This document shows positions 25,939 to 34,459 of a DNA stretch of 64,000 nucleotides, in pieces. The stretch comes from Caenimonas aquaedulcis (lineage in GTDB: Bacteria; Pseudomonadota; Gammaproteobacteria; Burkholderiales; Burkholderiaceae_C). Position numbers and translations under genes: made by a program. Position 1 is the stretch's first letter; the number at the start of each line of letters is the position of its first letter. Location: assembly GCF_015831345.1 (NCBI RefSeq), contig NZ_JADWYS010000001.1, positions 248,001 to 312,000 on the forward strand, read 5' to 3'. Below the pieces are notes generated by a model. That model made no database searches. It was given only the letters and a program-made list of their open reading frames with translations, and was not told the origin of the DNA.

Positions 25939-28900
25939 ACCTCTCGGCGCCCTTCGTCAGCCGCCCGGTCGCCACGGTGCTCCTCACCATCGGCCTGGCG
26001 CTGTCGGGTGTGGCCGCGTTCTTCATGCTCGCGGTCGCGCCGCTGCCGCAGGTGGACTTTCCCGTCATCTCCGTGAGCGCCAGCCTGCCCGGCGCGAGCC
26101 CGGACACGATGGCGACCAGCGTGGCGACGCCCCTGGAGCGGCGCCTGGGCGTGATCGCGGGCGTGAACGAGATGACGTCGAGCAGCGGCACCGGCTCGAC
26201 GCGCATCAGCCTGCAGTTCGACCTGAATCGCAAGATCGACTCGGCCGCGCGCGAAGTGCAGGCGGCGATCAACGCGGCGCGGGCGGACCTGCCCGCGAAC
26301 CTGCGCAGCAACCCGACCTACCGCAAGGCGAATCCGTCCGCGGCGCCGGTCGTCATCCTCGCGCTCACATCGCCCACCTTGTCGCCGGGGCAGATCTACG
26401 ACGCCGTCTCCAACGTGGTGCAGCAGAAGATCTCGCAGGTGCAGGGCGTCGGCGACGTGGAACTCGGCGGCGGCTCGCTCCCCGCCGTGCGCGTGGACCT
26501 GCTGCCCTTCGCGCTCAGCCGCTACGGCGTGAGCAGCGAGGACGTGCGCGCGGCGCTGCAGGCGAGCAGCGCGAACCGGCCCAAGGGCACGATCGAAGGC
26601 AACGGGCGGCAGCTGCAGATCTACACCGGCTCCGGCACCAGCGACCGCAAGCGGCCGATGGCGTCGGACTATCGGGGCCTCGTCGTCGCGTGGCGCAACA
26701 ACGCGGCCATCCGGCTGACCGACGTCGCGGAAGTCACCGACAGCGTGGAGAACATCAACACGCTGGGCCTTTTCAACGGCGACCCGGCGGTGATCGTGCT
26801 CGTCACGCTCGCGCCCGGCGCGAACGCGATCGAAACGGTCGACAGCGTGCGCGGCCTCCTGCCCGAGCTGCAGGAGCAGCTGCCGCATGCGATCAAGCTG
26901 CAGGTCGCGAGCGACCGCACGACGTCCATCCGCGCCTCGCTGCACGAGGTGGAGCTGACGCTCGCCATCGCCATCGCGCTGGTGGTGCTGGTCGTGAGCG
27001 CCTTCCTGCGCAGCACCCGCGCGACCATCATCCCGGCGGTCGCCACCGTCGTCTCGCTGCTCGGCACCTTCGGCGTGATGTACCTGCTCGGCTTCTCGCT
27101 CAACAACCTGAGCCTGATGGCGCTCACGGTGGCCACGGGCTTCGTCGTGGACGACGCGATCGTCGTGCTGGAGAACACCAGCCGCCACATCGAGGCCGGC
27201 ATGGACCGCTTCAAGGCCGCGCTGCTCGGCGCGCGCGAGGTCGGCTTCACCGTGCTGTCGATCAGCCTGTCGCTGGTGGCGGTGTTCATCCCGCTGCTCT
27301 TCATGGGCGGGCAGGTCGGGCGGCTCTTCCGCGAATTCGCGGTGACGCTGTCGGCGGCCGTGATGATCTCCCTCGTGATCTCGCTCACCACCACGCCGAT
27401 GATGTGCGCCTGGCTGCTGCGCCCCGATGCGAAGAAGCACGAGCCCGGGCGCATCTCGCGCGCATTCGAACGCGGGTTCAAGGGCGTGCAGCGTGCCTAC
27501 GAGCACAGCCTGGACTGGGCGCTGTCGGCGCAGTGGCTGGTGCTGCTGATCCTCGCGCTCGTCATCGGGCTGAACGTGTACCTCTTCATGATGGTGCCCA
27601 AGGGCTTCTTCCCGCAGCAGGACACGGGGCAGATCAACGGCGGCCTGCGCGCCGACCAGAGCATCTCCTTCCAGGCCATGCAGGAAAAACTCAAGCAGCT
27701 CGTCGCCATCATCAAGGCCGACCCGGCGGTCGACACCGTGGTCGGCTTCACGGGCGGCTCGCGCGCGGGCGGCGGCTTCCTGTTCATGAACCTCAAGCCC
27801 GCGAACCAGCGCGACGTGAAGGGACAGGCCGTGATCGCGCGGCTGCGCCCGCAGCTCGCGAAGATCACGGGCGTGAGCCTGTTCCTGAACCCGGTGCAGG
27901 ACCTTCGCATGGGCGGGCGCCAGAGCAACAGCACCTACCAGTACACGCTCAAGAGCGACAACATCGCCGATTTGCGCGCCTGGGCCACGAAGCTCGCCGA
28001 ATCCATGAAGAACCAGCCGGAGCTGACCGACGTGGACACGGACCAGCAGGAGAACGGCGTCGAGACCTATGTGCAGGTGGACAAAGACTCGGCCGCGCGG
28101 CTGGGCATCAACTCCCGCGACGTGGACAACGCCCTGTACAACGGCTTCGGCCAGCGGCAGGTGGCGACGATCTACGACGAGCTGAACCAGTACCGCGTGA
28201 TCATGGGCGTGGCGCCGATGTACACGAAGAGCCCCGGTGCGCTCAACGACATCTACGTGCCCGCGCGCGGCACCACGGGCAGCATCGCGACGCCGGTCAA
28301 TTCCAGCGCGAGCACGACGAGCACGGCGGCGTCTTCGCGCGTCTCGGTCAACCCCGCGCTGCGCGACCAGTCCTCCGGCCAGGCGGTGAACACCACGGTG
28401 GACACGATGGTGCCGCTCTCGGCCATCGCGAAATTCTCCGAACGGCCGACCGCCAGCTCCATCAACCACCAGGATGCGGAGCTCGCCACCACCATCTCGT
28501 ACAACCTCGCCGAAGGCAGCACGCTGCAGGACGGGCAGGACGCCGTGAAGGAGGCCGAGGCGCAGATCGGCATGCCGATCAACGTGCGCGGCAGCTTCCA
28601 GGGCACGGCGCGCGCGGCGCAGGATTCCCAGAAGGAGCAGCCGATGCTGATCCTCGCGGCGCTGGTGGTCATCTACATCGTGCTGGGCGTGCTCTACGAG
28701 AGCCTCGTGCACCCCATCACCGTGCTATCCACGCTGCCGTCGGCGGGCATCGGCGCGGTGCTGGCCCTGCTGATCTTCAAGATGGAGCTGTCCATCATCG
28801 CGCTCATCGGGTTGTTCCTCCTGATCGGCATCGTGAAGAAGAACGCCATCCTCATCATCGACTTCGCGCTCGACGCGGAGCGATCGCGCGGGCTCTCGCC

Positions 28901-29189
28901 CTATGCGGCTGTGCGGGAGGCCTGCCTGCTGCGCTTCCGCCCGATTCTCATGACGACGCTGGCCGCCGGCCTCGGCGCGCTGCCGCTCGCGATCGGCTTC
29001 GGAGAAGGCGCCGAGCTGCGCCGGCCGCTGGGCATCTCCATCATCGGCGGGCTGATCGCGAGCCAGGTGATCACGCTGCTCACGACGCCGGTCGTCTACC
29101 TCCTTTTGGACAAGCTGCGCCGCCGCAGCCCGCTCGAGCGCCAGCTCGGCCGGCATCACGACGCCGCGCCGGAGCCACAAAGCACATGA
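25935..29189 (+). CDS. mdtC: RND multidrug efflux pump subunit MdtC
   Basis: The 1084-residue protein is a second RND subunit, beginning [20 protein letters not shown], with the [21 protein letters not shown] helix. It is about 60 residues longer than E. coli MdtC (1025). The extra length includes a Ser/Thr/Ala-rich insertion at about residues 790-845 ([16 protein letters not shown] and flanks) in the second periplasmic loop. The start at 25935 overlaps the mdtB stop codon; an upstream in-frame start adds 14 residues that lack family similarity. The stop overlaps the start of the outer-membrane factor gene. Confidence 0.92.
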   Translation: MNLSAPFVSRPVATVLLTIGLALSGVAAFFMLAVAPLPQVDFPVISVSASLPGASPDTMATSVATPLERRLGVIAGVNEMTSSSGTGSTRISLQFDLNRKIDSAAREVQAAINAARADLPANLRSNPTYRKANPSAAPVVILALTSPTLSPGQIYDAVSNVVQQKISQVQGVGDVELGGGSLPAVRVDLLPFALSRYGVSSEDVRAALQASSANRPKGTIEGNGRQLQIYTGSGTSDRKRPMASDYRGLVVAWRNNAAIRLTDVAEVTDSVENINTLGLFNGDPAVIVLVTLAPGANAIETVDSVRGLLPELQEQLPHAIKLQVASDRTTSIRASLHEVELTLAIAIALVVLVVSAFLRSTRATIIPAVATVVSLLGTFGVMYLLGFSLNNLSLMALTVATGFVVDDAIVVLENTSRHIEAGMDRFKAALLGAREVGFTVLSISLSLVAVFIPLLFMGGQVGRLFREFAVTLSAAVMISLVISLTTTPMMCAWLLRPDAKKHEPGRISRAFERGFKGVQRAYEHSLDWALSAQWLVLLILALVIGLNVYLFMMVPKGFFPQQDTGQINGGLRADQSISFQAMQEKLKQLVAIIKADPAVDTVVGFTGGSRAGGGFLFMNLKPANQRDVKGQAVIARLRPQLAKITGVSLFLNPVQDLRMGGRQSNSTYQYTLKSDNIADLRAWATKLAESMKNQPELTDVDTDQQENGVETYVQVDKDSAARLGINSRDVDNALYNGFGQRQVATIYDELNQYRVIMGVAPMYTKSPGALNDIYVPARGTTGSIATPVNSSASTTSTAASSRVSVNPALRDQSSGQAVNTTVDTMVPLSAIAKFSERPTASSINHQDAELATTISYNLAEGSTLQDGQDAVKEAEAQIGMPINVRGSFQGTARAAQDSQKEQPMLILAALVVIYIVLGVLYESLVHPITVLSTLPSAGIGAVLALLIFKMELSIIALIGLFLLIGIVKKNAILIIDFALDAERSRGLSPYAAVREACLLRFRPILMTTLAAGLGALPLAIGFGEGAELRRPLGISIIGGLIASQVITLLTTPVVYLLLDKLRRRSPLERQLGRHHDAAPEPQST

Positions 29190-30586
29190 AACCCGTTCCA
29201 CATCGAATCACCTGCGTCGCCCTCGCGGCGTCCCTCCTGCTCGCGGCCTGCGCCGTCGGGCCGACCTACCAGCGCCCCACGGTGGAGACGCCCGCCGCCT
29301 TCAAGGAAGGGCGGGGCGAATGGGTCAAGGCCGTGCCTGCCGATGCGCTGGAACGCGGGCCGTGGTGGGAACTGTTCAACGATCCGGAGCTCACGGCGCT
29401 CGCATCGCAGGTCGAGGTGTCCAACCAGAACGTCGCCGCGGCGGTTGCCTCGTATGCGCAGGCGCGCGCGCTCGTCGCGCAGCAGCGCGCGTCGCTCTTC
29501 CCGACCGTCGACCTGAGCCTGGGCGCCAACCGCAGCGGCGGCCGCGGCGACACGGCCGAGCGCAGCAGCTACCAGGTCGGCATCGGCGGCAGCTGGGAGC
29601 CGGACGTGTTCGGGCGCCTGCGCCGCGGCGTGGACAGCGCACGCGCGGGCGCGCAGGCCAGCCTCGCGGACCTGCAGGCGGCCAGGCTGGCGTCCCAGGG
29701 CGAGCTGGCGATCAACTACTTCAACCTGCGCCAGCTCGACGCCGCGCGCGCGCTGCAGGCGGACACCATCGAGGGCTACCAGCGCTCGGTGAAGATCACG
29801 CAGAACCGCTACGACGCGGGCATCGTCGCGCGCACGGACGTGCTGCAGGCGCAGACGCAGCTCGCGAACGCGCAGGCCGAGCAACTAACGCTGGAGCGGC
29901 AGCGCGCGGTGCTGGAACATGCCATCGCGGTGCTGGTGGGCAAGGCGCCGGGCAACTTCTCCATCGCGCCGCGGCCGGTGTTCGCGGGGATGATCCCCGA
30001 CATCCCCTTCGACGTGCCGTCCACGCTGCTGCAGCGCCGCCCCGACATCGCCGCGGCCGAACGCCGTGCGGCACAGGCCAACGAGCAGATCGGCATCGCG
30101 CAGGCGGCGTACTTCCCGAGCCTGCGCCTCACGGGCAACATCGGCGCGGCGTCGGCCACCATCGGCGACCTGTTCAGCACATCGGCGCTGGTGTGGTCGC
30201 TCGGCGCCTCGCTCGCGCAGTCGATCTTCAATGCGGGCGCGACGCGCGCGCAGGTGGAAGGCGCGCGCGCCGGGCTGGAAGAGGCCGCGGCGCGCTACCG
30301 CCAGACGGTGCTCGCGGCCTTCCAGGACGTCGAGGACCAGCTCGTCGCCTCGCGGGTGCTGCAGCAGCAGCTCGCGCTGCGCCAGCAGGCGGCGCAGGCC
30401 GCGACGCTGGTGGAGCAGCAGGTGCTCAATCGCTACCAGGCCGGGCAGGTGAGCTACACCGAGGTGGTGACGGCGCAGGTGACTGCGCAAAATGCACGCC
30501 GCGCGCTGGTGCAGGCGCAGTCGGACCGCCAAGTTTCGGCGGTAGCGTTAATTCAGTCACTGGGCGGGGGCTGGCGGGGCTTGTAG
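29186..30586 (+). CDS. Outer-membrane factor (NodT/OprM-type) efflux channel
   Basis: The 466-residue lipoprotein (signal LLLAACAVGPTYQRP, Cys21) has the duplicated outer-membrane efflux protein repeats (GSWEPDVFGRLRRGVDSARA and SIFNAGATRAQVEGARAGLEEAAARYRQTVLAAFQDVEDQL). It forms the TolC-like trimeric channel for the MdtABC pump. Overlap with mdtC (ATGA) supports co-translation. E. coli mdtABC has no linked channel gene, but linkage is common in beta- and other proteobacteria. Confidence 0.92.
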   Translation: MKPVPHRITCVALAASLLLAACAVGPTYQRPTVETPAAFKEGRGEWVKAVPADALERGPWWELFNDPELTALASQVEVSNQNVAAAVASYAQARALVAQQRASLFPTVDLSLGANRSGGRGDTAERSSYQVGIGGSWEPDVFGRLRRGVDSARAGAQASLADLQAARLASQGELAINYFNLRQLDAARALQADTIEGYQRSVKITQNRYDAGIVARTDVLQAQTQLANAQAEQLTLERQRAVLEHAIAVLVGKAPGNFSIAPRPVFAGMIPDIPFDVPSTLLQRRPDIAAAERRAAQANEQIGIAQAAYFPSLRLTGNIGAASATIGDLFSTSALVWSLGASLAQSIFNAGATRAQVEGARAGLEEAAARYRQTVLAAFQDVEDQLVASRVLQQQLALRQQAAQAATLVEQQVLNRYQAGQVSYTEVVTAQVTAQNARRALVQAQSDRQVSAVALIQSLGGGWRGL

Positions 30587-30612
30587 CGCGGCAGGGCCGG
30601 GCATAGACTGGT

Positions 30613-30634
30613 CCGCGGCCATCGCAGGCCGCGG
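30613..30634. repeat. Perfect hairpin just before the ATPase-cyclase gene
   Basis: CCGCGGCC (30613-30620) and GGCCGCGG (30627-30634) form a perfect 8-base stem with a 6-base loop. No U-run follows, so it is a poor terminator for the efflux operon. GGAGGG follows at once and the start codon is at 30644, so the hairpin could occlude or set off the ribosome binding site. Confidence 0.5.
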
Positions 30635-30643
30635 AGGGATTCC

Positions 30644-32182
30644 ATGCCGATCCATTCCATAGAGACGCTCACCGAAGCCTTGCCCGGTGACAACGCGCTG
30701 CTCGCCATCGCCCGCAATCTCGCCGCGCAGCCGCCGGGCATCGTGCTCGCCACGGGGCAGGCGACCAGCGGCAAGCAGACCATGCTCATGGCCCTGGCGC
30801 AGATGCTCGCCAAGCCCGGCCAGGAGGTCGTCCTGTTCAGCGCCAGCGACCGGCCCCGCGAGTTCGACATGTTCCAGCCGCTGCCCAGGGGCTGGCGGCA
30901 CCAGATGGTGGCCGGCGGGCGTGACGGATGGGAGGCGGCGCTGCGTGACGCGAGTCCCTCCGCATTGGTCGTGCTCGTGTTCCTCGACCGCGAGAGCGCG
31001 CCGGCCTTCTGGCAGATGGCGCCGGGGCGCTGGCTGCTCGCGACCGTGGAGACGCCCCTGCTCGGACAGGACGTCGCGTATGCGCTGCGCGAGATGAATG
31101 TGAGTTACGAAGACTTCCTCGCGCGCGTGCGCTGCGTCTGGTCGCAGTTCCTGCTCCCGCAGATCTGCGAGGCGTGCGCCCAACCGGCAAGCCTGGCGCC
31201 GAGCGAGCTCGATTACCTCTTCCCGGGCACCCAGGCGCCTGCGTCGCTGCGCAGCGCGCGCGGCTGCGCCACGTGTTCCGGCCGCGGGAGCGTGGGGCGC
31301 CTGGCCGCGAGCGAAGTCGTGCTCATCACGGACGCGGTGCGGCCGGCCGTTTCCGCCGCCCTCAACGAGGGCACGGCGCTGGAAGGCGACCCGGGCTGGC
31401 ACCTCACCGTCCACCAGCAGGCGCGGCGCTTGCTCGAGGAGGGCGGCATCGGCGTGGATGTGTACCGCGACGCGATCCGGCGCAACCCGCTGCTGCGCGC
31501 GCAGAACATGCTGGAGCGCGAACGCGCGCACTCTTCGCGGCTGGGCAGCGTGTTCGAAAAGTTCGTGTCGCCGGAAGTCAAGCGGCGGTTGATGGACAGT
31601 CGCACCATCGACTCGGTCGTCAACGGCGAATCGCGCGAGGTGACCTGCCTCTTCTGCGACATCCGCGGCTTCACCTCGCGCGCGGAGTCGCTCGCGCCGG
31701 ACCAGCTGTTCATGGAGCTCAATCGCTACTTCGCGGTGGTGGTGGACTGCGTGCTCACCCATGAGGGAACCATCGACAAGTTCATCGGGGACGCGGTGAT
31801 GGTGGTCTTCGGCGCGCCGCTCGCGCAGCCGGACCAGGCGCAGCGCGCGCTCTCCTGCTCCCTGGCGATCCGCGATCGCGTGGGCGCATTCAACGCGGCT
31901 CATCCGTCGAACACCCCGATCGCCGTCGGCATGGGCATCAATTCCGGCACCGCGATGGCCGGCTGCATCGGCACCGACAAGCGCATGGAATACACCGTGC
32001 TCGGCGATGCGGTCAACACGGCGGCGCGGCTGGAGTCGCGCGCCAAGGCCGGGCAGGTGCTCGTGAGCGCGACCACGCGCGCGCTGGTGGGCGATGCCTT
32101 CAGGTTCGGTGCGCCGCGATCCTTCGAGCTGAAGGGCAAGGCGGCGGACGTGGAGGCGTCCGAGCTGCTTTCGTCCGCCTAG
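30644..32182 (+). CDS. PilB/GspE-like ATPase remnant fused to a class III cyclase
   Basis: The 512-residue product joins two unlike parts. Residues about 1-235 resemble the C-terminal half of type II secretion/type IV pilus ATPases: a Walker A-like GQATSGKQT in which the residue after K is Q instead of S/T, and a tetracysteine pattern C-E-A-C ... C-A-T-C-S-G-R-G, as in the zinc element of PilB/GspE. Residues about 330-505 are a class III cyclase with metal aspartates (FCDIRGFT; KFIGDAVMVVFG) and the N-x3-R pair (VNTAARLE). A GspE/PilB-cyclase fusion is unusual; the first part is probably a regulatory domain. It is convergent with the MFS gene (four-base overlap of ends). Confidence 0.8.
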   Translation: MPIHSIETLTEALPGDNALLAIARNLAAQPPGIVLATGQATSGKQTMLMALAQMLAKPGQEVVLFSASDRPREFDMFQPLPRGWRHQMVAGGRDGWEAALRDASPSALVVLVFLDRESAPAFWQMAPGRWLLATVETPLLGQDVAYALREMNVSYEDFLARVRCVWSQFLLPQICEACAQPASLAPSELDYLFPGTQAPASLRSARGCATCSGRGSVGRLAASEVVLITDAVRPAVSAALNEGTALEGDPGWHLTVHQQARRLLEEGGIGVDVYRDAIRRNPLLRAQNMLERERAHSSRLGSVFEKFVSPEVKRRLMDSRTIDSVVNGESREVTCLFCDIRGFTSRAESLAPDQLFMELNRYFAVVVDCVLTHEGTIDKFIGDAVMVVFGAPLAQPDQAQRALSCSLAIRDRVGAFNAAHPSNTPIAVGMGINSGTAMAGCIGTDKRMEYTVLGDAVNTAARLESRAKAGQVLVSATTRALVGDAFRFGAPRSFELKGKAADVEASELLSSA

Positions 32183-33381
32183 CGCGGCGCAGGCAGGAGG
32201 CGGAAGGCGGCGGCACCTGCCGCGAGCATCACCGCGGTCGTCAACATCACGGCCTCGAACGGGTCCACGCCGTGCGCGGCTCCGACGGTGGCCGCGACGC
32301 CGGTGAGCCACTGCATCAGCGCAATGCCCAGGAACATCGCCATCGTGAACACGGCCATCGCGCGGCCCGTGAGGGCCTCGGGGTAGGCGATGCGCACGTC
32401 GGCGTACTGCAGGATGATGTAGCCGGTGAGGAAGGACACGACTAGTGCGATGGCTACCGCAAGCGCGGCGACATGCACGAACGCGAGCACCGCGAACAGC
32501 GCGGCCATCGCCGCGGTGAAGCCCGTGATCCACCCCCGCCGCGCGCCGTTCGGATCGAAGCGCCCGAAGAGGGGCGGGCCGAACAGGCTGACGATGGACA
32601 CCGCGAGTGCGACATTGCCGCTTGCGACCAGCGAGAAGCCGTAGCGTTCGATCAGGAGGGGGCCGAGCCACAGGCCACGCAAGGTGATGAACGATGCGTA
32701 TGTCACGGAGCCGAGCGCCACGATGCCCCAGGTATGGGGCAGCGCGAAGAGCGAGCCGAATTGCCTGACGGCCTGCATCACCGTCTCCCCACCGCGGTTG
32801 CGCGCGGCGGCCTCTTCGCGCACGAAGATGAACACCGCGATCCACGCCAATGCCGAACCCGCCGCCAGCAGCAGGAATCCGTTGCGCCAGGAGCTGTGCT
32901 GCACCACCCACGCGAGCGGCGTCGCGGTGAGCAGCATGCCGATGCCGCCGATGCCCATCACCAGGCCCGACACCGAGGCGAAGCGCGCGACCGGGAACCT
33001 GCGCGCGATGAACACCGTGCACACGAGGAAGGCCGGCGCGCAGCCGACGCCGATGAGCGCCTGCCCGGCGACGACGACCCAGAAGTCGTGTGCGAGCGCG
33101 GAGAGCAGGGCGCCGGCCACCGCCACCGGGAACGCGGCGAGGATGGTGCGGCGCACGCCGTGCAGGTCGATGCCGATGCCCATGAAGAGCTGCATCGCGC
33201 CGAAGGTGAAGTGGAAGGTGCCCGCGAACACGCCGAGCTGCTGCGGCGTCAGGCTGAAGTCCGTCTTCAGCTGCGAGGCCATCATGGCCGTGACGGTGCG
33301 AAAGGCCTGGCTGAGCGCGAAGGCGCTGGCCAGCGCGATCAGCATCACCCAGGTGGCCCGCCGGCCGTCGGCGGGCGTCAC
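32179..33381 (-). CDS. Major facilitator superfamily transporter
   Basis: The 400-residue protein has 12 hydrophobic segments in two sets of six, with the MFS loop 2-3 pattern GIGIDLHGVRRTI. The GTG start overlaps the stop of the upstream 91-residue gene, so the two are co-translated. No substrate can be named. Sequence style is that of general MFS permeases of unknown specificity in Comamonadaceae. Confidence 0.85.
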   Translation of the reverse strand: MTPADGRRATWVMLIALASAFALSQAFRTVTAMMASQLKTDFSLTPQQLGVFAGTFHFTFGAMQLFMGIGIDLHGVRRTILAAFPVAVAGALLSALAHDFWVVVAGQALIGVGCAPAFLVCTVFIARRFPVARFASVSGLVMGIGGIGMLLTATPLAWVVQHSSWRNGFLLLAAGSALAWIAVFIFVREEAAARNRGGETVMQAVRQFGSLFALPHTWGIVALGSVTYASFITLRGLWLGPLLIERYGFSLVASGNVALAVSIVSLFGPPLFGRFDPNGARRGWITGFTAAMAALFAVLAFVHVAALAVAIALVVSFLTGYIILQYADVRIAYPEALTGRAMAVFTMAMFLGIALMQWLTGVAATVGAAHGVDPFEAVMLTTAVMLAAGAAAFRLLPAPR

Positions 33382-33653
33382 GCCTGGTGCTGCCCCATGA
33401 GCGAGAGCATCCCCGCTTCCAGGCCTTCCATGCGGCTGGCGAGCTGCGGCGCCGATTGCTTGGAGAGCTTCATGTATTGCTGGAAGGTGCCGAGCAGCGA
33501 CGCGCGGCTGCCGTGGTGCAGCAGCATGCTCGCGAGCGCGGCCTGCAGCACCTGCACCTGCGCGGTGAGCGCGAGCTGGTTTTCCATCAGGCCGTTGATG
33601 TTGTCGCTGTACATCGCCAGCATCTCCTGCATCTGCTTCGCTTCGTCGTCCAT
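33378..33653 (-). CDS. Small helical hypothetical protein
   Basis: The 91-residue protein is Met-, Gln- and Leu-rich and largely amphipathic helix (MLAMYSDNINGLMENQLALTAQVQVLQAAL), so it may form a coiled coil. It lies between nth and the MFS gene on the same strand, starting 17 bases after nth and overlapping the MFS start by four bases. I do not recognise the family. Confidence 0.65.
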   Translation of the reverse strand: MDDEAKQMQEMLAMYSDNINGLMENQLALTAQVQVLQAALASMLLHHGSRASLLGTFQQYMKLSKQSAPQLASRMEGLEAGMLSLMGQHQA

Positions 33654-33669
33654 GGTGGCCTCGCCCGTA

Positions 33670-34320
33670 TCAGGAAGACGCCGCCGGGGGCGGCGTCTTG
33701 GGTTGGTAGTCGCAGTATTGGATCACGGCGCACTCCCAGCAGCGCGGCGTGCGTGCCACGCACACGTAGCGGCCGTGAAGGATGAGCCAGTGATGCGCAT
33801 CCGCCATGAATTCCTTCGGCACCCGCTTCATCAGTTTCTGCTCGACCTCCAGCACATCCTTGCCGGGCGCGAGGCCCGTGCGGTTGGCGACGCGGAAGAT
33901 GTGCGTGTCGACGGCCAGCGTTTCTTCCCCGAAGGCGACGTTGAGCACGACGTTCGCGGTCTTGCGGCCGACGCCCGGCAGCGCTTCGAGCGCCTCGCGC
34001 GTGCGCGGCACGCGCCCGCCGTGCTGCTCGACCAGGATGGCGCAGGTCTTCATCAGGTTCGCGGCCTTGGTGCGAAAGAGGCCGATGGTCTTGATGTAGT
34101 CCTCGAGCTTCGCCAGCCCGAGGTCCAGGATGGCTTGCGGCGTGTTGGCGACGGGGAAGAGCCTGCGCGTCGCCTTGTTGACGCCGACGTCGGTCGCCTG
34201 GGCGGAGAGCAGCACGGCCGTGAGCAGTTCGAACGGCGTCGTGAATTCCAGCTCCGTCGTGGGCAGGGGATTGGCTGCGCGCAGGGTGGCAAAGAAGGGG
34301 GCTATGTATTCTTTTCTCAC
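33670..34320 (-). CDS. nth: Endonuclease III
   Basis: This 216-residue base-excision repair enzyme matches E. coli Nth in detail: helix-hairpin-helix LPGVGRKTANVV with catalytic Lys120, catalytic Asp138 in VDTHIFRV, and the iron-sulfur cluster cysteines C187, C194, C197 and C203 (C-x6-C-x2-C-x5-C). It removes oxidised pyrimidines and cuts the abasic site. It is transcribed divergently from the gamma-glutamyltransferase gene across a palindromic repeat. Confidence 0.96.
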   Translation of the reverse strand: MRKEYIAPFFATLRAANPLPTTELEFTTPFELLTAVLLSAQATDVGVNKATRRLFPVANTPQAILDLGLAKLEDYIKTIGLFRTKAANLMKTCAILVEQHGGRVPRTREALEALPGVGRKTANVVLNVAFGEETLAVDTHIFRVANRTGLAPGKDVLEVEQKLMKRVPKEFMADAHHWLILHGRYVCVARTPRCWECAVIQYCDYQPKTPPPAASS

Positions 34321-34335
34321 TGGCTTTCAATTCAA

Positions 34336-34441
34336 GGACGCAGAATTCGCAGAGGTTACGCAGAAGGAATGCAGAAAAGACAAAACTGCATTTGATTTTT
34401 TCTTGTCTTCATTCTGCGTAACCTCTGCGAATTCTGCGTCC
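34336..34441. repeat. Long palindromic repeat, copy 5 (CGCAGAA subfamily)
   Basis: Arms of 30 bases (34336-34365 and 34412-34441) are perfectly complementary. They differ from the copy at 751-858 at one arm position (AGAGG for AGAAG), changed on both sides so that pairing is kept. The cores share CATTTGATTTTTTCTTGT. This copy lies between two divergent start codons, so it cannot be a terminator for either gene and must sit in or next to both promoters. Confidence 0.9.
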
Positions 34442-34459
34442 AAAAACGATAATGCCGTC

